Positions 23,240-32,175 of a stretch of 50,307 bases of DNA are shown piece after piece. The stretch is taken from positions 1 to 50,307 of the forward strand of contig JAKSDI010000229.1 in assembly GCA_022360175.1 (NCBI GenBank). Direction: 5' to 3'. The position numbers were made by a program, and so were the translations under genes. The stretch's first letter is position 1; each line of letters starts with the position of its first letter. Under the pieces are notes generated by a model that saw only the letters and a program-made list of their open reading frames with translations, was not told where the DNA came from and searched no databases. Source of the stretch: Chitinophagales bacterium (GTDB lineage Bacteria > Bacteroidota > Bacteroidia > Chitinophagales > Saprospiraceae).

Positions 23240-26113
23240 ATGAATAATACTACTACCGTTGACAACATAGAAATCAGCAGCTACAAACATGCTGAAGAAA
23301 AAGAACATATAGAGGTAATTGGTGCCCGCGAGCATAATCTAAAAGATATAGACCTGCAAATTCCCAGGAATAGGCTGGTTGTGATTACTGGCATTAGCGG
23401 GAGTGGGAAATCTTCGCTGGCTTTTGACACCATCTATGCGGAAGGGCAGCGAAGGTATATGGAGACTTTTACCTCTTATGCCAGGCAATTCATTGGCGAA
23501 ATGGAAAGGCCAGATGTTGAAAAGATCAATGGTTTGAGCCCTGTAATATCCATTGAACAAAAAACGACAGGCAGAAACCCCAGGTCTACAGTAGGGACAA
23601 TCACAGAAGTCTATGACTTTATGCGGCTTCTTTTTGCTCGTATTGGAGAAGCTTACTCCTACGCAACTGGTAAAAAAATGACCCGCTACACTGAAGATCA
23701 AATGCGGGAAAGCATTATTGAAAAATACAATGCCAGGAAGGTACTAATACTGGCCCCAGTTGTTAGAGGTAGAAAAGGACATTACCGAGAACTCTTTGAA
23801 CAAATCAGAAAACAAGGATATACAAAAGTAAGAGTCGATGATATTGTCCTGGACATAGAACCAGGAATGAAGATAGACCGCTATAAAGTTCATGATATTG
23901 AAGTTGTCATAGACCGAATTAAAATTTCTGATGATAAAGACAGGCGCCTACATACTTCTATGCAAGCAGCTCTAAAAATGGGCAATGGGCTTATCTTTAT
24001 CATGGATCATGAAACAGGCGAAGTAAGTGCATTCAGCAAACACCTTATGGATGCAGAGACGGGTATTTCTTATGAAGAACCTTCTCCTAATGCCTTTTCT
24101 TTCAACTCTCCCTACGGGGCCTGCCCTAGCTGTAATGGACTCGGAAAAATTAACAGGGTAGATCTGGACAAAGTAATTCCTGACAATACTAAAAGTATAA
24201 ATGACGGAGGTATAGCCCCTCTTGGAGAAGTGCGCAGCAATTTGACATTCAAACAACTACGCGCTATTTCTAAAAAGTATAAATTTACTTTTGCTAGCCC
24301 AATTAAAGATATCCCGAAAGAGGCACTAGATGTAATCCTGCATGGAGGTGATGAAACTTTCAAGGTGAAGATAAATGAGTACAATGATTACTCCTACAAT
24401 CTTGCCAGTGAAGGTATTGTCAATATGCTCAATCGTTGGTACTCAGATACCAGCTCTGAAAAAATCCGCAGATGGGCTGAAGATTTTATGACAATAGATA
24501 TATGCCCGGATTGTAATGGATACCGTCTAAAAAAAGAATCTCTTCATTTCAAAATCAATGAAAAGCACATAGGAGAGTTAGCAGATAAGGATCTTACGCA
24601 ATTGGCACATTGGATGGCTAATGTAGAAGAATTCCTTACTGAGCGGCAGCAAATGATTGCAAGGGACATTCTTAAGGAAATTCGTCTTCGCCTGGGATTT
24701 TTATTACATGTAGGGCTGGATTATCTAGCTCTCAACCGCCCAGCTCGCACATTATCAGGTGGAGAATCTCAACGTATTCGATTGGCCACCCAAATCGGTT
24801 CTCAGCTGACGGGGATTACTTATATTCTTGATGAACCCAGTATTGGCCTACACCAGAGAGACAATCAAAAACTAATAGAAGCTTTACGTGAGCTTTCAGA
24901 TATAGGAAACACCGTATTAGTCGTAGAACATGATAAAGATATCATGCTTGCGTCCGACTATGTAATAGATTTGGGGCCTGGCGCAGGAAAACATGGCGGT
25001 GAAATTGTAGGAGAAGGCACACCTGAACAATTTATAAAAGGAAATACCCTGACTGCCGATTATTTAAATGGAAGAAAAAAGATTGTCGTTCCTGATAAGA
25101 GAAGAAAAGGTAATGGAAAAAAATTACAATTAAGCGGTGCAACTGGCAACAATCTAAAAGATGTGTCCATTAATATCCCTTTAGGTACTTTTTGTTGTGT
25201 TACAGGAGTATCGGGTAGTGGTAAGTCAACACTCATTAATGAGACGCTCTACCCCATTCTTCGCCAGCATTTCTACAAAAGCCTAAAGCCGCCTATGGCC
25301 TATAAAAAAATCAATGGGCTGAAAGAGGTAGACAAAGTAATTGAGATTGACCAATCACCTATCGGCCGTACTCCCAGGTCCAACCCTGCTACCTATACAG
25401 GGGTATTTACAGATATACGTAAAATATTTTCTGAACTACCGGAGGCTAAAATACGAGCTTACAAACCAGGACGTTTTTCTTTTAATGTAAAAGGAGGCAG
25501 ATGTGAAGTTTGCAAAGGTTCTGGTATGCGAGTTATTGAAATGAATTTCCTGCCTGATGTATATGTAGAATGTGAAAACTGCCTTGGCAGGCGCTACAAT
25601 CGCGAAACACTTGAAATTCTATACAAAGGTAGATCTATCAACGATGTGCTGAATATGACCGTTAGTGAAGCCTCTGAGTTTTTTAAAAATATCCCTAAAA
25701 TTTATCGCAAGCTCAAAACTCTAGAAGATGTAGGCTTGGGATATATCACACTAGGACAACAAGCTACCACTCTATCTGGTGGAGAAGCACAGCGAGTAAA
25801 ACTGGCAGAAGAACTTTCTAAAAAAGACACTGGTAATACCATTTATATTCTCGACGAACCAACTACAGGCCTTCATTTTGAAGACATCCAGCACCTCCTT
25901 GCTGTTTTAAACAAGCTAGTAGACAAGGGCAATACGGTAGTAGTCATAGAACACAATCTTGATGTCATCAAAGTAGCAGATTATATTATTGATATGGGCC
26001 CCGAGGGAGGACATCGTGGAGGCACTGTCGTATGCACTGGCAGCCCTGAAGAAGTAGCAAAATGTGCAAATAGCCATACTGGAAGATTTTTACAAATGGA
26101 ATTAGGCTTGTAA
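23240..26113 (+). CDS. uvrA: Excinuclease ABC subunit A
   Basis: UvrA is the DNA damage sensor of nucleotide excision repair; a dimer loads UvrB at lesions. From the ATG at 23240 it has 957 residues (a GTG just before it adds one). The first ATPase has Walker A GISGSGKSSLAFDT near residue 50 and the signature LSGGESQRIRLA near 507. The second has GVSGSGKSTLINETL near 655 and LSGGEAQRVKLAEEL near 845. Zinc modules are seen in GACPSCNGLG near 293 and in CEVCKGSGM ... CENCLGRRY near 755-785. The N-terminal 20 or so residues are an extension relative to the E. coli protein. It appears to be transcribed alone. Confidence 0.97.
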   Translation: MNNTTTVDNIEISSYKHAEEKEHIEVIGAREHNLKDIDLQIPRNRLVVITGISGSGKSSLAFDTIYAEGQRRYMETFTSYARQFIGEMERPDVEKINGLSPVISIEQKTTGRNPRSTVGTITEVYDFMRLLFARIGEAYSYATGKKMTRYTEDQMRESIIEKYNARKVLILAPVVRGRKGHYRELFEQIRKQGYTKVRVDDIVLDIEPGMKIDRYKVHDIEVVIDRIKISDDKDRRLHTSMQAALKMGNGLIFIMDHETGEVSAFSKHLMDAETGISYEEPSPNAFSFNSPYGACPSCNGLGKINRVDLDKVIPDNTKSINDGGIAPLGEVRSNLTFKQLRAISKKYKFTFASPIKDIPKEALDVILHGGDETFKVKINEYNDYSYNLASEGIVNMLNRWYSDTSSEKIRRWAEDFMTIDICPDCNGYRLKKESLHFKINEKHIGELADKDLTQLAHWMANVEEFLTERQQMIARDILKEIRLRLGFLLHVGLDYLALNRPARTLSGGESQRIRLATQIGSQLTGITYILDEPSIGLHQRDNQKLIEALRELSDIGNTVLVVEHDKDIMLASDYVIDLGPGAGKHGGEIVGEGTPEQFIKGNTLTADYLNGRKKIVVPDKRRKGNGKKLQLSGATGNNLKDVSINIPLGTFCCVTGVSGSGKSTLINETLYPILRQHFYKSLKPPMAYKKINGLKEVDKVIEIDQSPIGRTPRSNPATYTGVFTDIRKIFSELPEAKIRAYKPGRFSFNVKGGRCEVCKGSGMRVIEMNFLPDVYVECENCLGRRYNRETLEILYKGRSINDVLNMTVSEASEFFKNIPKIYRKLKTLEDVGLGYITLGQQATTLSGGEAQRVKLAEELSKKDTGNTIYILDEPTTGLHFEDIQHLLAVLNKLVDKGNTVVVIEHNLDVIKVADYIIDMGPEGGHRGGTVVCTGSPEEVAKCANSHTGRFLQMELGL

Positions 26114-26139
26114 TTAACACTCTTTTATGCTTATATTTG
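26108..26139 (+). promoter_or_regulatory. Promoter of the GH3 gene
   Basis: TTG (26108-26110), 21 bases and TATATTTG (26132-26139) match the Bacteroidota consensus. The -33 element overlaps the end of uvrA, and the GH3 ATG follows 27 bases after the -7 box. Confidence 0.6.
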
Positions 26140-26166
26140 GTATACCAACAATTGCCTACACTCACC

Positions 26167-27693
26167 ATGAAGAAATGGATCAACCGTGGATTCAAATGGT
26201 ATTATGCACAACGCTATAGAAGCATTCAGCGCTTCATACAGTATCCTCATCAAGTACAGGAACGTCTGCTCAGACAGTTCATTGACTTTACTAAACATAC
26301 CGAGTGGGGTAAATCCCATCAATTTCGGGCTATAAAGAATATTGACCAATTTGCTCAAAGAGTTCCTATTCAAAATTATGAAAGCCTTTTTCCTTTTATC
26401 AATCGAATGATGATGGGGGAAAAAGATGTTTTGTGGAGCGGACAAGTACAATGGTTTTCCAAATCATCTGGTACTACTGGATCGAAAAGCAAGTACATCC
26501 CTGTAACTAGTCAAAATCTTAAAAAGTGCCACATCCGAGGAACCTGGGATACGATGGCTTTATTCTATAATAATCGCCCTGATGCTCGCCAATTTGAATG
26601 CAAAAGCATGATTATGGGAGGGAGCTTATATCAATACGAGCCACACCCTAAAACAACAATTGGTGATGTATCTGCTATCATGACTTATAATATGCCATGG
26701 GTTGGCAGGCCTTTTTTCGCACCTGATATTAAAACAGCTTTATTAGCTGATTGGGAAGAAAAATTAGAAAAATTAGCACTGGCAGGTGCCAATGAACCTA
26801 ATATCGTCATGATAGGGGGAGTTCCAACATGGACGATTGTTCTTTTCCGACGTATATTGGAGCTTACTGGCAAATCTAACATGCTGGAGGTTTGGCCTCA
26901 TTTTCAGGCTTATATCCATGGTGGAGTCAGCTTTACTCCTTATCGCAAACAGTTTGAAGCCTTTTTTCCTTCAGATCAAATCAATTATCAGGAAATTTAC
27001 AATGCTTCTGAAGGTTACTTTGCTGCTCAAGATGATTTCAGCCGTAATGATATGCTCTTACTCCTCAATAATGGTATTTACTATGAATTTCTTCCTATTG
27101 AAGAATGGCATAAGGAGCAACCCGAAGCGATTCCTCTCCAGCAAGTAGAAAAAGGTAAACAATACGCATTGGTCATTACAACAAATTCTGGCTTATGGCG
27201 CTACACTCCTGGTGATACAGTAATGTTTACTTCTACCTATCCTTATCGCATAAAAGTCACCGGTAGAATGAAGCAGTTTGTCAATGCTTTTGGTGAAGAA
27301 GTGATAGTAGAAAACACAGATAAAGCCATTGCCCAAACATGCCAGCAAACGGGAGCCATTGTCTTAGAATACACAGTAGCTCCTATATATTTTGAAGGTT
27401 CAGGACAAGGTGGACATGAATGGGTAATTGAATTTGAACGCCCTCCTCATGATATGGAAATATTCAATAGCCAGCTAGATCTCAATTTGCAAAAGATCAA
27501 TTCTGACTATGAAGCCAAACGGGCAAAAAGCATCGCTCTCAAGCAATTGCGGCTACATCCAGTCCCTCAGGGTACTTTCATAGAATGGATGCGCTTTCGC
27601 GGTAAATATGGTGGTCAAAATAAAGTTCCTCGATTAGCTAATCATAGAAAGTATGTAGAAGAAATATTAGATTTTTTGGGAAACATGGTATGA
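26167..27693 (+). CDS. GH3 auxin-responsive promoter family protein (acyl-adenylate/amide synthetase)
   Basis: This is a 508-residue member of the ANL adenylating superfamily, GH3 branch. Plant GH3 enzymes adenylate a carboxylic acid and join it to an amino acid; bacterial substrates are unknown. The start is the ATG at 26167. ATP-binding motifs are SKSSGTTGSKSKYIPVT near residue 98, YNASEGYFAAQDDF near 278 (the (Y/F)xAxEG-type motif) and WRYTPGDTVMFTS near 345, with VTGRMKQFVNAFGEEV near 371 leading into the C-terminal domain. A DUF5995 gene follows after 50 bases and may be co-transcribed. Such proteins are common in Bacteroidota. Confidence 0.92.
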   Translation: MKKWINRGFKWYYAQRYRSIQRFIQYPHQVQERLLRQFIDFTKHTEWGKSHQFRAIKNIDQFAQRVPIQNYESLFPFINRMMMGEKDVLWSGQVQWFSKSSGTTGSKSKYIPVTSQNLKKCHIRGTWDTMALFYNNRPDARQFECKSMIMGGSLYQYEPHPKTTIGDVSAIMTYNMPWVGRPFFAPDIKTALLADWEEKLEKLALAGANEPNIVMIGGVPTWTIVLFRRILELTGKSNMLEVWPHFQAYIHGGVSFTPYRKQFEAFFPSDQINYQEIYNASEGYFAAQDDFSRNDMLLLLNNGIYYEFLPIEEWHKEQPEAIPLQQVEKGKQYALVITTNSGLWRYTPGDTVMFTSTYPYRIKVTGRMKQFVNAFGEEVIVENTDKAIAQTCQQTGAIVLEYTVAPIYFEGSGQGGHEWVIEFERPPHDMEIFNSQLDLNLQKINSDYEAKRAKSIALKQLRLHPVPQGTFIEWMRFRGKYGGQNKVPRLANHRKYVEEILDFLGNMV

Positions 27694-27743
27694 TACGTTT
27701 CTTATAAAAGATTTTATATTAGAACTATAGACGTAAGTACAAT

Positions 27744-28526
27744 ATGACACCAACACCCTCAACCATAGACGATGTACTTTCCACATTGGAAAACATCATC
27801 GATGATTCCATCCAATCTAATAATCCACTTGGCTATTTTGCAGCACTCTATCATCGAGTTACTCAAAAAGTAAAAGAAGGTATTCAGAATGAATATTTTG
27901 ATGATAATATAAGGATGGAAAAACTCGATGTTATTTTTGCAACGCGGTATATCGATGCTTATTATGCCTATCAAAAAGGAGAATCTACCACAAAATCCTG
28001 GAATCTTGCCTTCCTTCTGTCTACACAATACTGGCCAATTGTACTGCAGCACCTCTTAATTGGGATGAATGCTCACATCAGCCTGGATCTAGGTATAGCC
28101 GCCGCTGAAATTTCTCGTGGCAAGCAATTAGAATCACTTCATGATGATTTCAATCGAATCAATACGATTCTTTCTTCTCTAGTTGATGAGGTTGAAAATA
28201 ATCTTGCTACTATTTGGCCTTTTTTCAGGAAAATATTGAGATGGACACGACAGGCAGATAATATAATTGCCGATTTCAGCATGGAATTAGCAAGAGATGG
28301 AGCCTGGCGCTTTGCTGAAAAATTATCAAGCCTGCAAGATGATGAGTGGCAAAATGCCATCATGCAAAGAGATGAAAAAGTAGCTCGAAAAACTTCTATT
28401 ATTACCACTCATGGCTTTTTCACAAAACTACTACTGAGAATGATAAGGTTAAGTGAAAGAGGATCAGTAGCTGATAAGATTAAGGTTTTACAACATACAG
28501 AAGCCCCAAAAAACATTTTCACATAA
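27744..28526 (+). CDS. DUF5995 family protein
   Basis: This is a 260-residue, mostly helical cytoplasmic protein of the DUF5995 family, function unknown. Hallmarks are FAALYHRVTQKVKEGI near residue 31, FATRYIDAYYAYQKGE near 66, and LQHLLIGMNAHISLDLGIAA (about 100-119), whose His-rich helices could bind a metal (inference). It has no signal peptide or membrane helix. It follows the GH3 gene by 50 bases on the same strand and is convergent with the PECR-like reductase. Confidence 0.85.
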   Translation: MTPTPSTIDDVLSTLENIIDDSIQSNNPLGYFAALYHRVTQKVKEGIQNEYFDDNIRMEKLDVIFATRYIDAYYAYQKGESTTKSWNLAFLLSTQYWPIVLQHLLIGMNAHISLDLGIAAAEISRGKQLESLHDDFNRINTILSSLVDEVENNLATIWPFFRKILRWTRQADNIIADFSMELARDGAWRFAEKLSSLQDDEWQNAIMQRDEKVARKTSIITTHGFFTKLLLRMIRLSERGSVADKIKVLQHTEAPKNIFT

Positions 28527-28549
28527 AAACCTGGAATTCATTTCCATAA

Positions 28550-29317
28550 TCATTCTATTTCCCAAACATCACCCCATAGACGGGAACCTCCATCTATATA
28601 AATCGTTTCTCCTGTCATATACTCTGATTGGGTTAAAAACACTGCTAATTCAGCAACTTCGGTAGTCGTCCCTAATCTTTTCACAGGTATTTTGCTACTC
28701 ACCTGTGCTACTAATTCTGGCGGGTATTGCTTAAGCCCTGATGAATATATGATCCCCGGTGCTATACTATTAATCCTGATTCCTCTATTAGCCCATTCTA
28801 CCGCCAGGGATTTAGTAAGGTTATCCACACCTGCACGGGCAGCACCAGTATGAGCCATACCTGGAAGGCCTCTATAATGATCTACAATTATATTAATAAT
28901 ACAGCCAGATTTAGCATCCAGAAAAAAATGACGAGCCATAGCCTGGGTTAAATACCAGGTCCCATTTAGATTAGTGTTTATGACGGCAAACCAACCATTT
29001 GGAGAAATTTCTTCGGCAGGAGATATAAATTGTCCGCCAGCATTATTTACCAGTATATCCAAACAACCGCTTCTTTCCTTTATATAAGCAACCAATGCTT
29101 CTATCCTTTCTTGGTCTCTGATATCTAACACAAAAGAATGGCAATTTCCCAGCTTTGATAATTCTTCAATAGCTTTTGTTAAACGTTCTTCTTTACGAGA
29201 AGCAATATAAACCTCAGCACCACATTTTAAATATTGTCGAGCGATTTCCATCCCAATTCCGCTTCCTCCTCCTGTAACAAGCGCTACTTTCCCCTTAAGT
29301 ATATCTTCTTTAAACAT
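28550..29317 (-). CDS. SDR reductase, peroxisomal trans-2-enoyl-CoA reductase (PECR)-like
   Basis: This is a 255-residue short-chain reductase. The cofactor site is TGGGSGIG near residue 15, followed by NNAGGQFISPAEEIS near 92. The usual YxxxK is replaced: the HTGAARAGVDNLTKSLAVEW segment (near 155-174) matches animal PECR and 2,4-dienoyl-CoA reductases, which lack the catalytic Tyr of typical SDRs. The INSIAPGIIYSSG and YIDGGSRLWGD segments also follow that group. It most likely reduces an unsaturated acyl-CoA with NADPH. It is transcribed alone, convergent with DUF5995. Confidence 0.87.
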   Translation of the reverse strand: MFKEDILKGKVALVTGGGSGIGMEIARQYLKCGAEVYIASRKEERLTKAIEELSKLGNCHSFVLDIRDQERIEALVAYIKERSGCLDILVNNAGGQFISPAEEISPNGWFAVINTNLNGTWYLTQAMARHFFLDAKSGCIINIIVDHYRGLPGMAHTGAARAGVDNLTKSLAVEWANRGIRINSIAPGIIYSSGLKQYPPELVAQVSSKIPVKRLGTTTEVAELAVFLTQSEYMTGETIYIDGGSRLWGDVWEIE

Positions 29318-29377
29318 AGTTTTTAGGCTTTTTTACTTCACTTAAGGTAGGAAGATTGGTTAAAAAAGAGAGGAAAT

Positions 29378-29421
29378 TGACATTTTGTCAGTTTATTTTA
29401 AATAAAAATGTCATTTTGTCA
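29378..29421 (+). promoter_or_regulatory. Paired 13-bp palindromic sites upstream of hsp20
   Basis: TGACATTTTGTCA (29378-29390) is a perfect inverted repeat and TGTCATTTTGTCA (29409-29421) is a near copy. They are 31 bases apart start to start, about three helical turns, so they face the same side. Their position 35-80 bases before a sigma-54-like promoter suggests activator binding sites. Confidence 0.5.
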
Positions 29422-29454
29422 TTCGGAAGTGTCTTTTTTGCAGTATTTCTGTAA

Positions 29455-29470
29455 TGGTATGGCAATTGCA
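29455..29470 (+). promoter_or_regulatory. Possible sigma-54 (-24/-12) promoter for the hsp20 genes
   Basis: TGGTATGGCAATTGCA has GG and GC separated by exactly ten bases and ends in TTGCA, as in the sigma-54 consensus (TGGCAC-N5-TTGCA); two positions in the first half differ. The start site would lie near 29481, about 36 bases before the ATG. Confidence 0.5.
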
Positions 29471-29516
29471 ATAAGGTAGGTGTAATTAATCATAAAAAAT
29501 AAAAAACTTAATTCAT

Positions 29517-29954
29517 ATGACACTCGTAAAAGTAAAGCCAGTTGTAAAGCGGTTTCCAACATTCAGCAACGATTTTGATCGCCTGTTCAACTCTGTTTTT
29601 GCGAATGATTTTCCAGCAACATCAACAAATACTAAAGTTCAACCCGCAGCAAACATCATAGAAAACGAAGGAAACTATCGATTAGAACTAGCTGCGCCTG
29701 GTTTGGAAAAAGGCGATTTTGAAATTAAAGTGGAAAAAGGAATTCTTAGTATATCTGTTAATAAGGATGTCAAGGAAGGCGAAAATGAAAAATACAAACG
29801 CAAGGAATTTGGTTTCTATCAGTTTGAACGCTCATTCCGTTTACCTGACTTCACTGATACAAGTGCAATCGAGGCGGTATACGAACAGGGTATCTTAAAG
29901 GTAAAATTGCCCAGAAAAGCAGAAACTGCTCCAAAGCGTATAGAAATTGTATAA
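29517..29954 (+). CDS. Small heat shock protein, Hsp20 family
   Basis: This is an ATP-independent holdase chaperone of 145 residues. The alpha-crystallin domain covers about residues 40-145, with NYRLELAAPGLEKGDFEIKV near 52, the strand YKRKEFGFYQFERSFRLPD near 90 and GILKVKLPRK near 127. The N-terminal arm has FDRLFNSVFANDFP, typical of Bacteroidota Hsp20. A second Hsp20 gene follows after 60 bases and both share a terminator, suggesting one heat-shock operon. Upstream palindromes and a sigma-54-like promoter suggest regulated expression. Confidence 0.95.
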   Translation: MTLVKVKPVVKRFPTFSNDFDRLFNSVFANDFPATSTNTKVQPAANIIENEGNYRLELAAPGLEKGDFEIKVEKGILSISVNKDVKEGENEKYKRKEFGFYQFERSFRLPDFTDTSAIEAVYEQGILKVKLPRKAETAPKRIEIV

Positions 29955-30014
29955 ATCTGACAGAGTTATGACTGTCTTCAGTCAATTTTCTCCAATCCAG
30001 ATATGTTAATATAA

Positions 30015-30467
30015 ATGAACAGCGTAATGAAAAATACAACCAATTATAATGACTTGGCTCCTAAAAAGATAGGAGGATTTTTTGAAGATTTTTTCAACGG
30101 CAACCTAACTGACTTCTTTGGAAGTGACTTTAGCATCCAAACGCCGTCTATAAATATAGTAGAAGGAAATGACAACTACCGAATCGAAGTAGCAGCGCCC
30201 GGATTAGAAAAAGAAGATTTTGAGATTAAGGTAGAAAATGGGATGCTAGCAATTACTGCCAAAAAAGAGCAGCAAGAGGAGGTGAATAAAGATAAATTTG
30301 TACGCCGCGAATTCAATTACACGTCCTTCAAACGCAGTTTTCAGTTGCCTAAATCAGTAGATGCGGGTAAAATCGAAGCCAATTACAAAAATGGCGTACT
30401 CAGCCTCAACTTGCCAAAGCTTGATGAAGCAAAGGCAAAAGAGATAAAAGTAATCGAAATCAGCTAA
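30015..30467 (+). CDS. Small heat shock protein, Hsp20 family (second copy)
   Basis: This 150-residue paralogue of the preceding gene has the same crystallin-domain landmarks: NYRIEVAAPGLEKEDFEIKV near residue 52, FVRREFNYTSFKRSFQLP near 95 and GVLSLNLPK near 130. The two differ clearly in the N-terminal arm and in the linker, so they are not a recent duplication and may form mixed oligomers. The ATG at 30015 is used; one at 30027 is possible. A strong terminator follows at 30530-30560. Confidence 0.95.
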   Translation: MNSVMKNTTNYNDLAPKKIGGFFEDFFNGNLTDFFGSDFSIQTPSINIVEGNDNYRIEVAAPGLEKEDFEIKVENGMLAITAKKEQQEEVNKDKFVRREFNYTSFKRSFQLPKSVDAGKIEANYKNGVLSLNLPKLDEAKAKEIKVIEIS

Positions 30468-30529
30468 TCCTATGAAAGGTTTAGCCCGATATAAAGAGTA
30501 GTTAATAGGGTTTTAGGTGTTTATTTTGG

Positions 30530-30560
30530 GAGCCATCGCTTTACGTGATGGCTCTTTTTA
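30530..30560 (+). terminator. Rho-independent terminator of the hsp20 operon
   Basis: GAGCCATC and GATGGCTC form a perfect 8-bp stem around a 9-base loop, followed directly by TTTTTATTT. It lies 63 bases after the second hsp20 stop. Confidence 0.88.
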
Positions 30561-30714
30561 TTTCTATTCCTTAAAAGCGCCTTTTCGTCTTTCATTTTAT
30601 TGAACTTATCCATAATTTGGATACAATTCGAACTTATCAGCTATTTGTTCATTTTCTTATTAGGAACCATGATTAGCCGGTTTATTCCGGAGATAAAAGG
30701 ATTCAATACAACGC

Positions 30715-31515
30715 ATGTCAAAAGTGATACTTGTAACCGGTGCATCATCAGGGCTTGGTAAATCTATAGCCAGCCAATTGCACCATCAAGGACATATTGT
30801 GTACGGCACTAGCCGATCTCCTCGCACAGAATTCCCCTTTCCTATGTTAATTGTAGATGTAACGAAAGAAGATAGTGTGTTACAAGCAATTCAACATATA
30901 AAAAAAGAACAAGGCCAACTAAACTGGTTGATCAATAATGCTGGCATAGGTATGGCCTCCCCTACTGAGCAGTTTGAAATGTCAAGTGCTGAATCGGTAA
31001 TCGACACCAATGTGCTTGGCCTCTTGCGCGTCACAAAAGCAGCACTTCCTCTGATGCGCCAAACTGCCGGAGGAAAAATCATTAATATCAGTTCAATTGG
31101 TTCTGTTGTTGGGCTTCCCTTCCGAGGAATTTATTGTGCCAGCAAGGCAGGAGTAGATATGATTACCGAATCCTTAAGGTTTGAAGTCACTCCCTTAGGC
31201 ATTCAGGCATGCAGTGTCAGAGCAGGTGATATCCAGACAAACATCAACGCAAACCGTATTAGAGAATACGACGCTTATGATGACACTTACAAAGCCCGTT
31301 TTGAGTCTACTTATAAAGAAATCGAAAGGGATGTTGAAAAGGGCATACCGGCCGATGAGGTAGCTCGTCGTATCATTAAAATTGCTCATCAGAATCGCCT
31401 GAGGCCCTATTACAATATTGGAAAGCCTATCCAAAGATTAGCTATTGTATTTAAAAGATTACTCCCTTCTTCTATCTTTGAGTGGATTTTAAAACAATAT
31501 TTAAACAAGTTCTAA
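30715..31515 (+). CDS. SDR family oxidoreductase
   Basis: This is a 266-residue classical short-chain dehydrogenase. Cofactor motif TGASSGLG lies near residue 9, INNAGIGM near 74, and the catalytic set is ISSIGS with Ser near 125 and YCASK near 142. A basic hydrophobic tail (RLAIVFKRLLPSSIFEWILK) may touch membrane. The subgroup resembles 17-beta-hydroxysteroid/retinol dehydrogenase-like proteins, but the substrate is not predictable. A TPR lipoprotein gene follows after 13 bases and may be co-transcribed. Confidence 0.88.
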   Translation: MSKVILVTGASSGLGKSIASQLHHQGHIVYGTSRSPRTEFPFPMLIVDVTKEDSVLQAIQHIKKEQGQLNWLINNAGIGMASPTEQFEMSSAESVIDTNVLGLLRVTKAALPLMRQTAGGKIINISSIGSVVGLPFRGIYCASKAGVDMITESLRFEVTPLGIQACSVRAGDIQTNINANRIREYDAYDDTYKARFESTYKEIERDVEKGIPADEVARRIIKIAHQNRLRPYYNIGKPIQRLAIVFKRLLPSSIFEWILKQYLNKF

Positions 31516-31528
31516 AAGTATAAAAGCT

Positions 31529-32092
31529 ATGATACGCTCTATCCTACCAATTTCACTAATCATATTTCTATTTGCGGCAGTTGCCTGCAACTCTTCTTCC
31601 AAGAATGAAGGAGATGGGATACCTAAAGATCGTGGCCAACTGGCATCGCAGATAAAATCATTAGAGGAAACGCTACTGGAAAAAATAAACGAACCAACGC
31701 TGGATACCACTACTGCTAACAGCCTTATCAAAAAAAGCCGTGCTTTCGCTAAGCAATTTCCACAAGACACTTTAAGTCCGGAGTTTTTATTTAGAGCTGC
31801 TGATGTAGCTCGCGGTATCGGCCAATATCAAACGGCTATAGAAATGTGGCATCAGGTGGAAACCAAATACGAATCTTATAAGAAAGCTCCCGAAGCTTTA
31901 TTCCTACAAGGTTTCACCTACGATAATAGTATGGGAGAACTAGAAAATGCTGCTAAACATTATCAACGCTTTTTAACAAAACACCCCAAACATCCTATTG
32001 CTAGTGATGTACAGATGCTACTGGAAGTAGCTAAAAGTGGAAAAAGCCCTGAAGAACTCATTCAGGAATTTGAGCAAAAGAAAGAAAATTAG
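31529..32092 (+). CDS. TPR-containing lipoprotein
   Basis: This 187-residue protein has a lipoprotein signal (FLFAAVAC, Cys20) followed by a Ser/Asn-rich linker and a helical domain with tetratricopeptide-like repeats, for example FLFRAADVARGIGQYQTAIE near residue 88 and ALFLQGFTYDN near 118 with AAKHYQRFLTKHPKHP near 134. It resembles BamD/YbgF-type TPR lipoproteins in layout but is shorter than BamD, so I make no specific assignment. It would sit in the envelope facing the periplasm and bind partner proteins. It precedes two secreted thioredoxin-like proteins that also have helical-repeat tails. Confidence 0.8.
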   Translation: MIRSILPISLIIFLFAAVACNSSSKNEGDGIPKDRGQLASQIKSLEETLLEKINEPTLDTTTANSLIKKSRAFAKQFPQDTLSPEFLFRAADVARGIGQYQTAIEMWHQVETKYESYKKAPEALFLQGFTYDNSMGELENAAKHYQRFLTKHPKHPIASDVQMLLEVAKSGKSPEELIQEFEQKKEN

Positions 32093-32119
32093 TTAATATT
32101 CGTTAAGCTTATAATATAC

Positions 32120-32151
32120 TTGGGCTCCCACCTTCATTATCCGTATCTTTA
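32120..32151 (+). promoter_or_regulatory. Candidate promoter of the first thioredoxin-like gene
   Basis: TTG (32120-32122), a 21-base spacer and TATCTTTA (32144-32151) resemble the Bacteroidota promoter except for the last base. The ATG follows 24 bases later. Confidence 0.45.
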
Positions 32152-32175
32152 CACCAATTACAAACAAGATACCTT

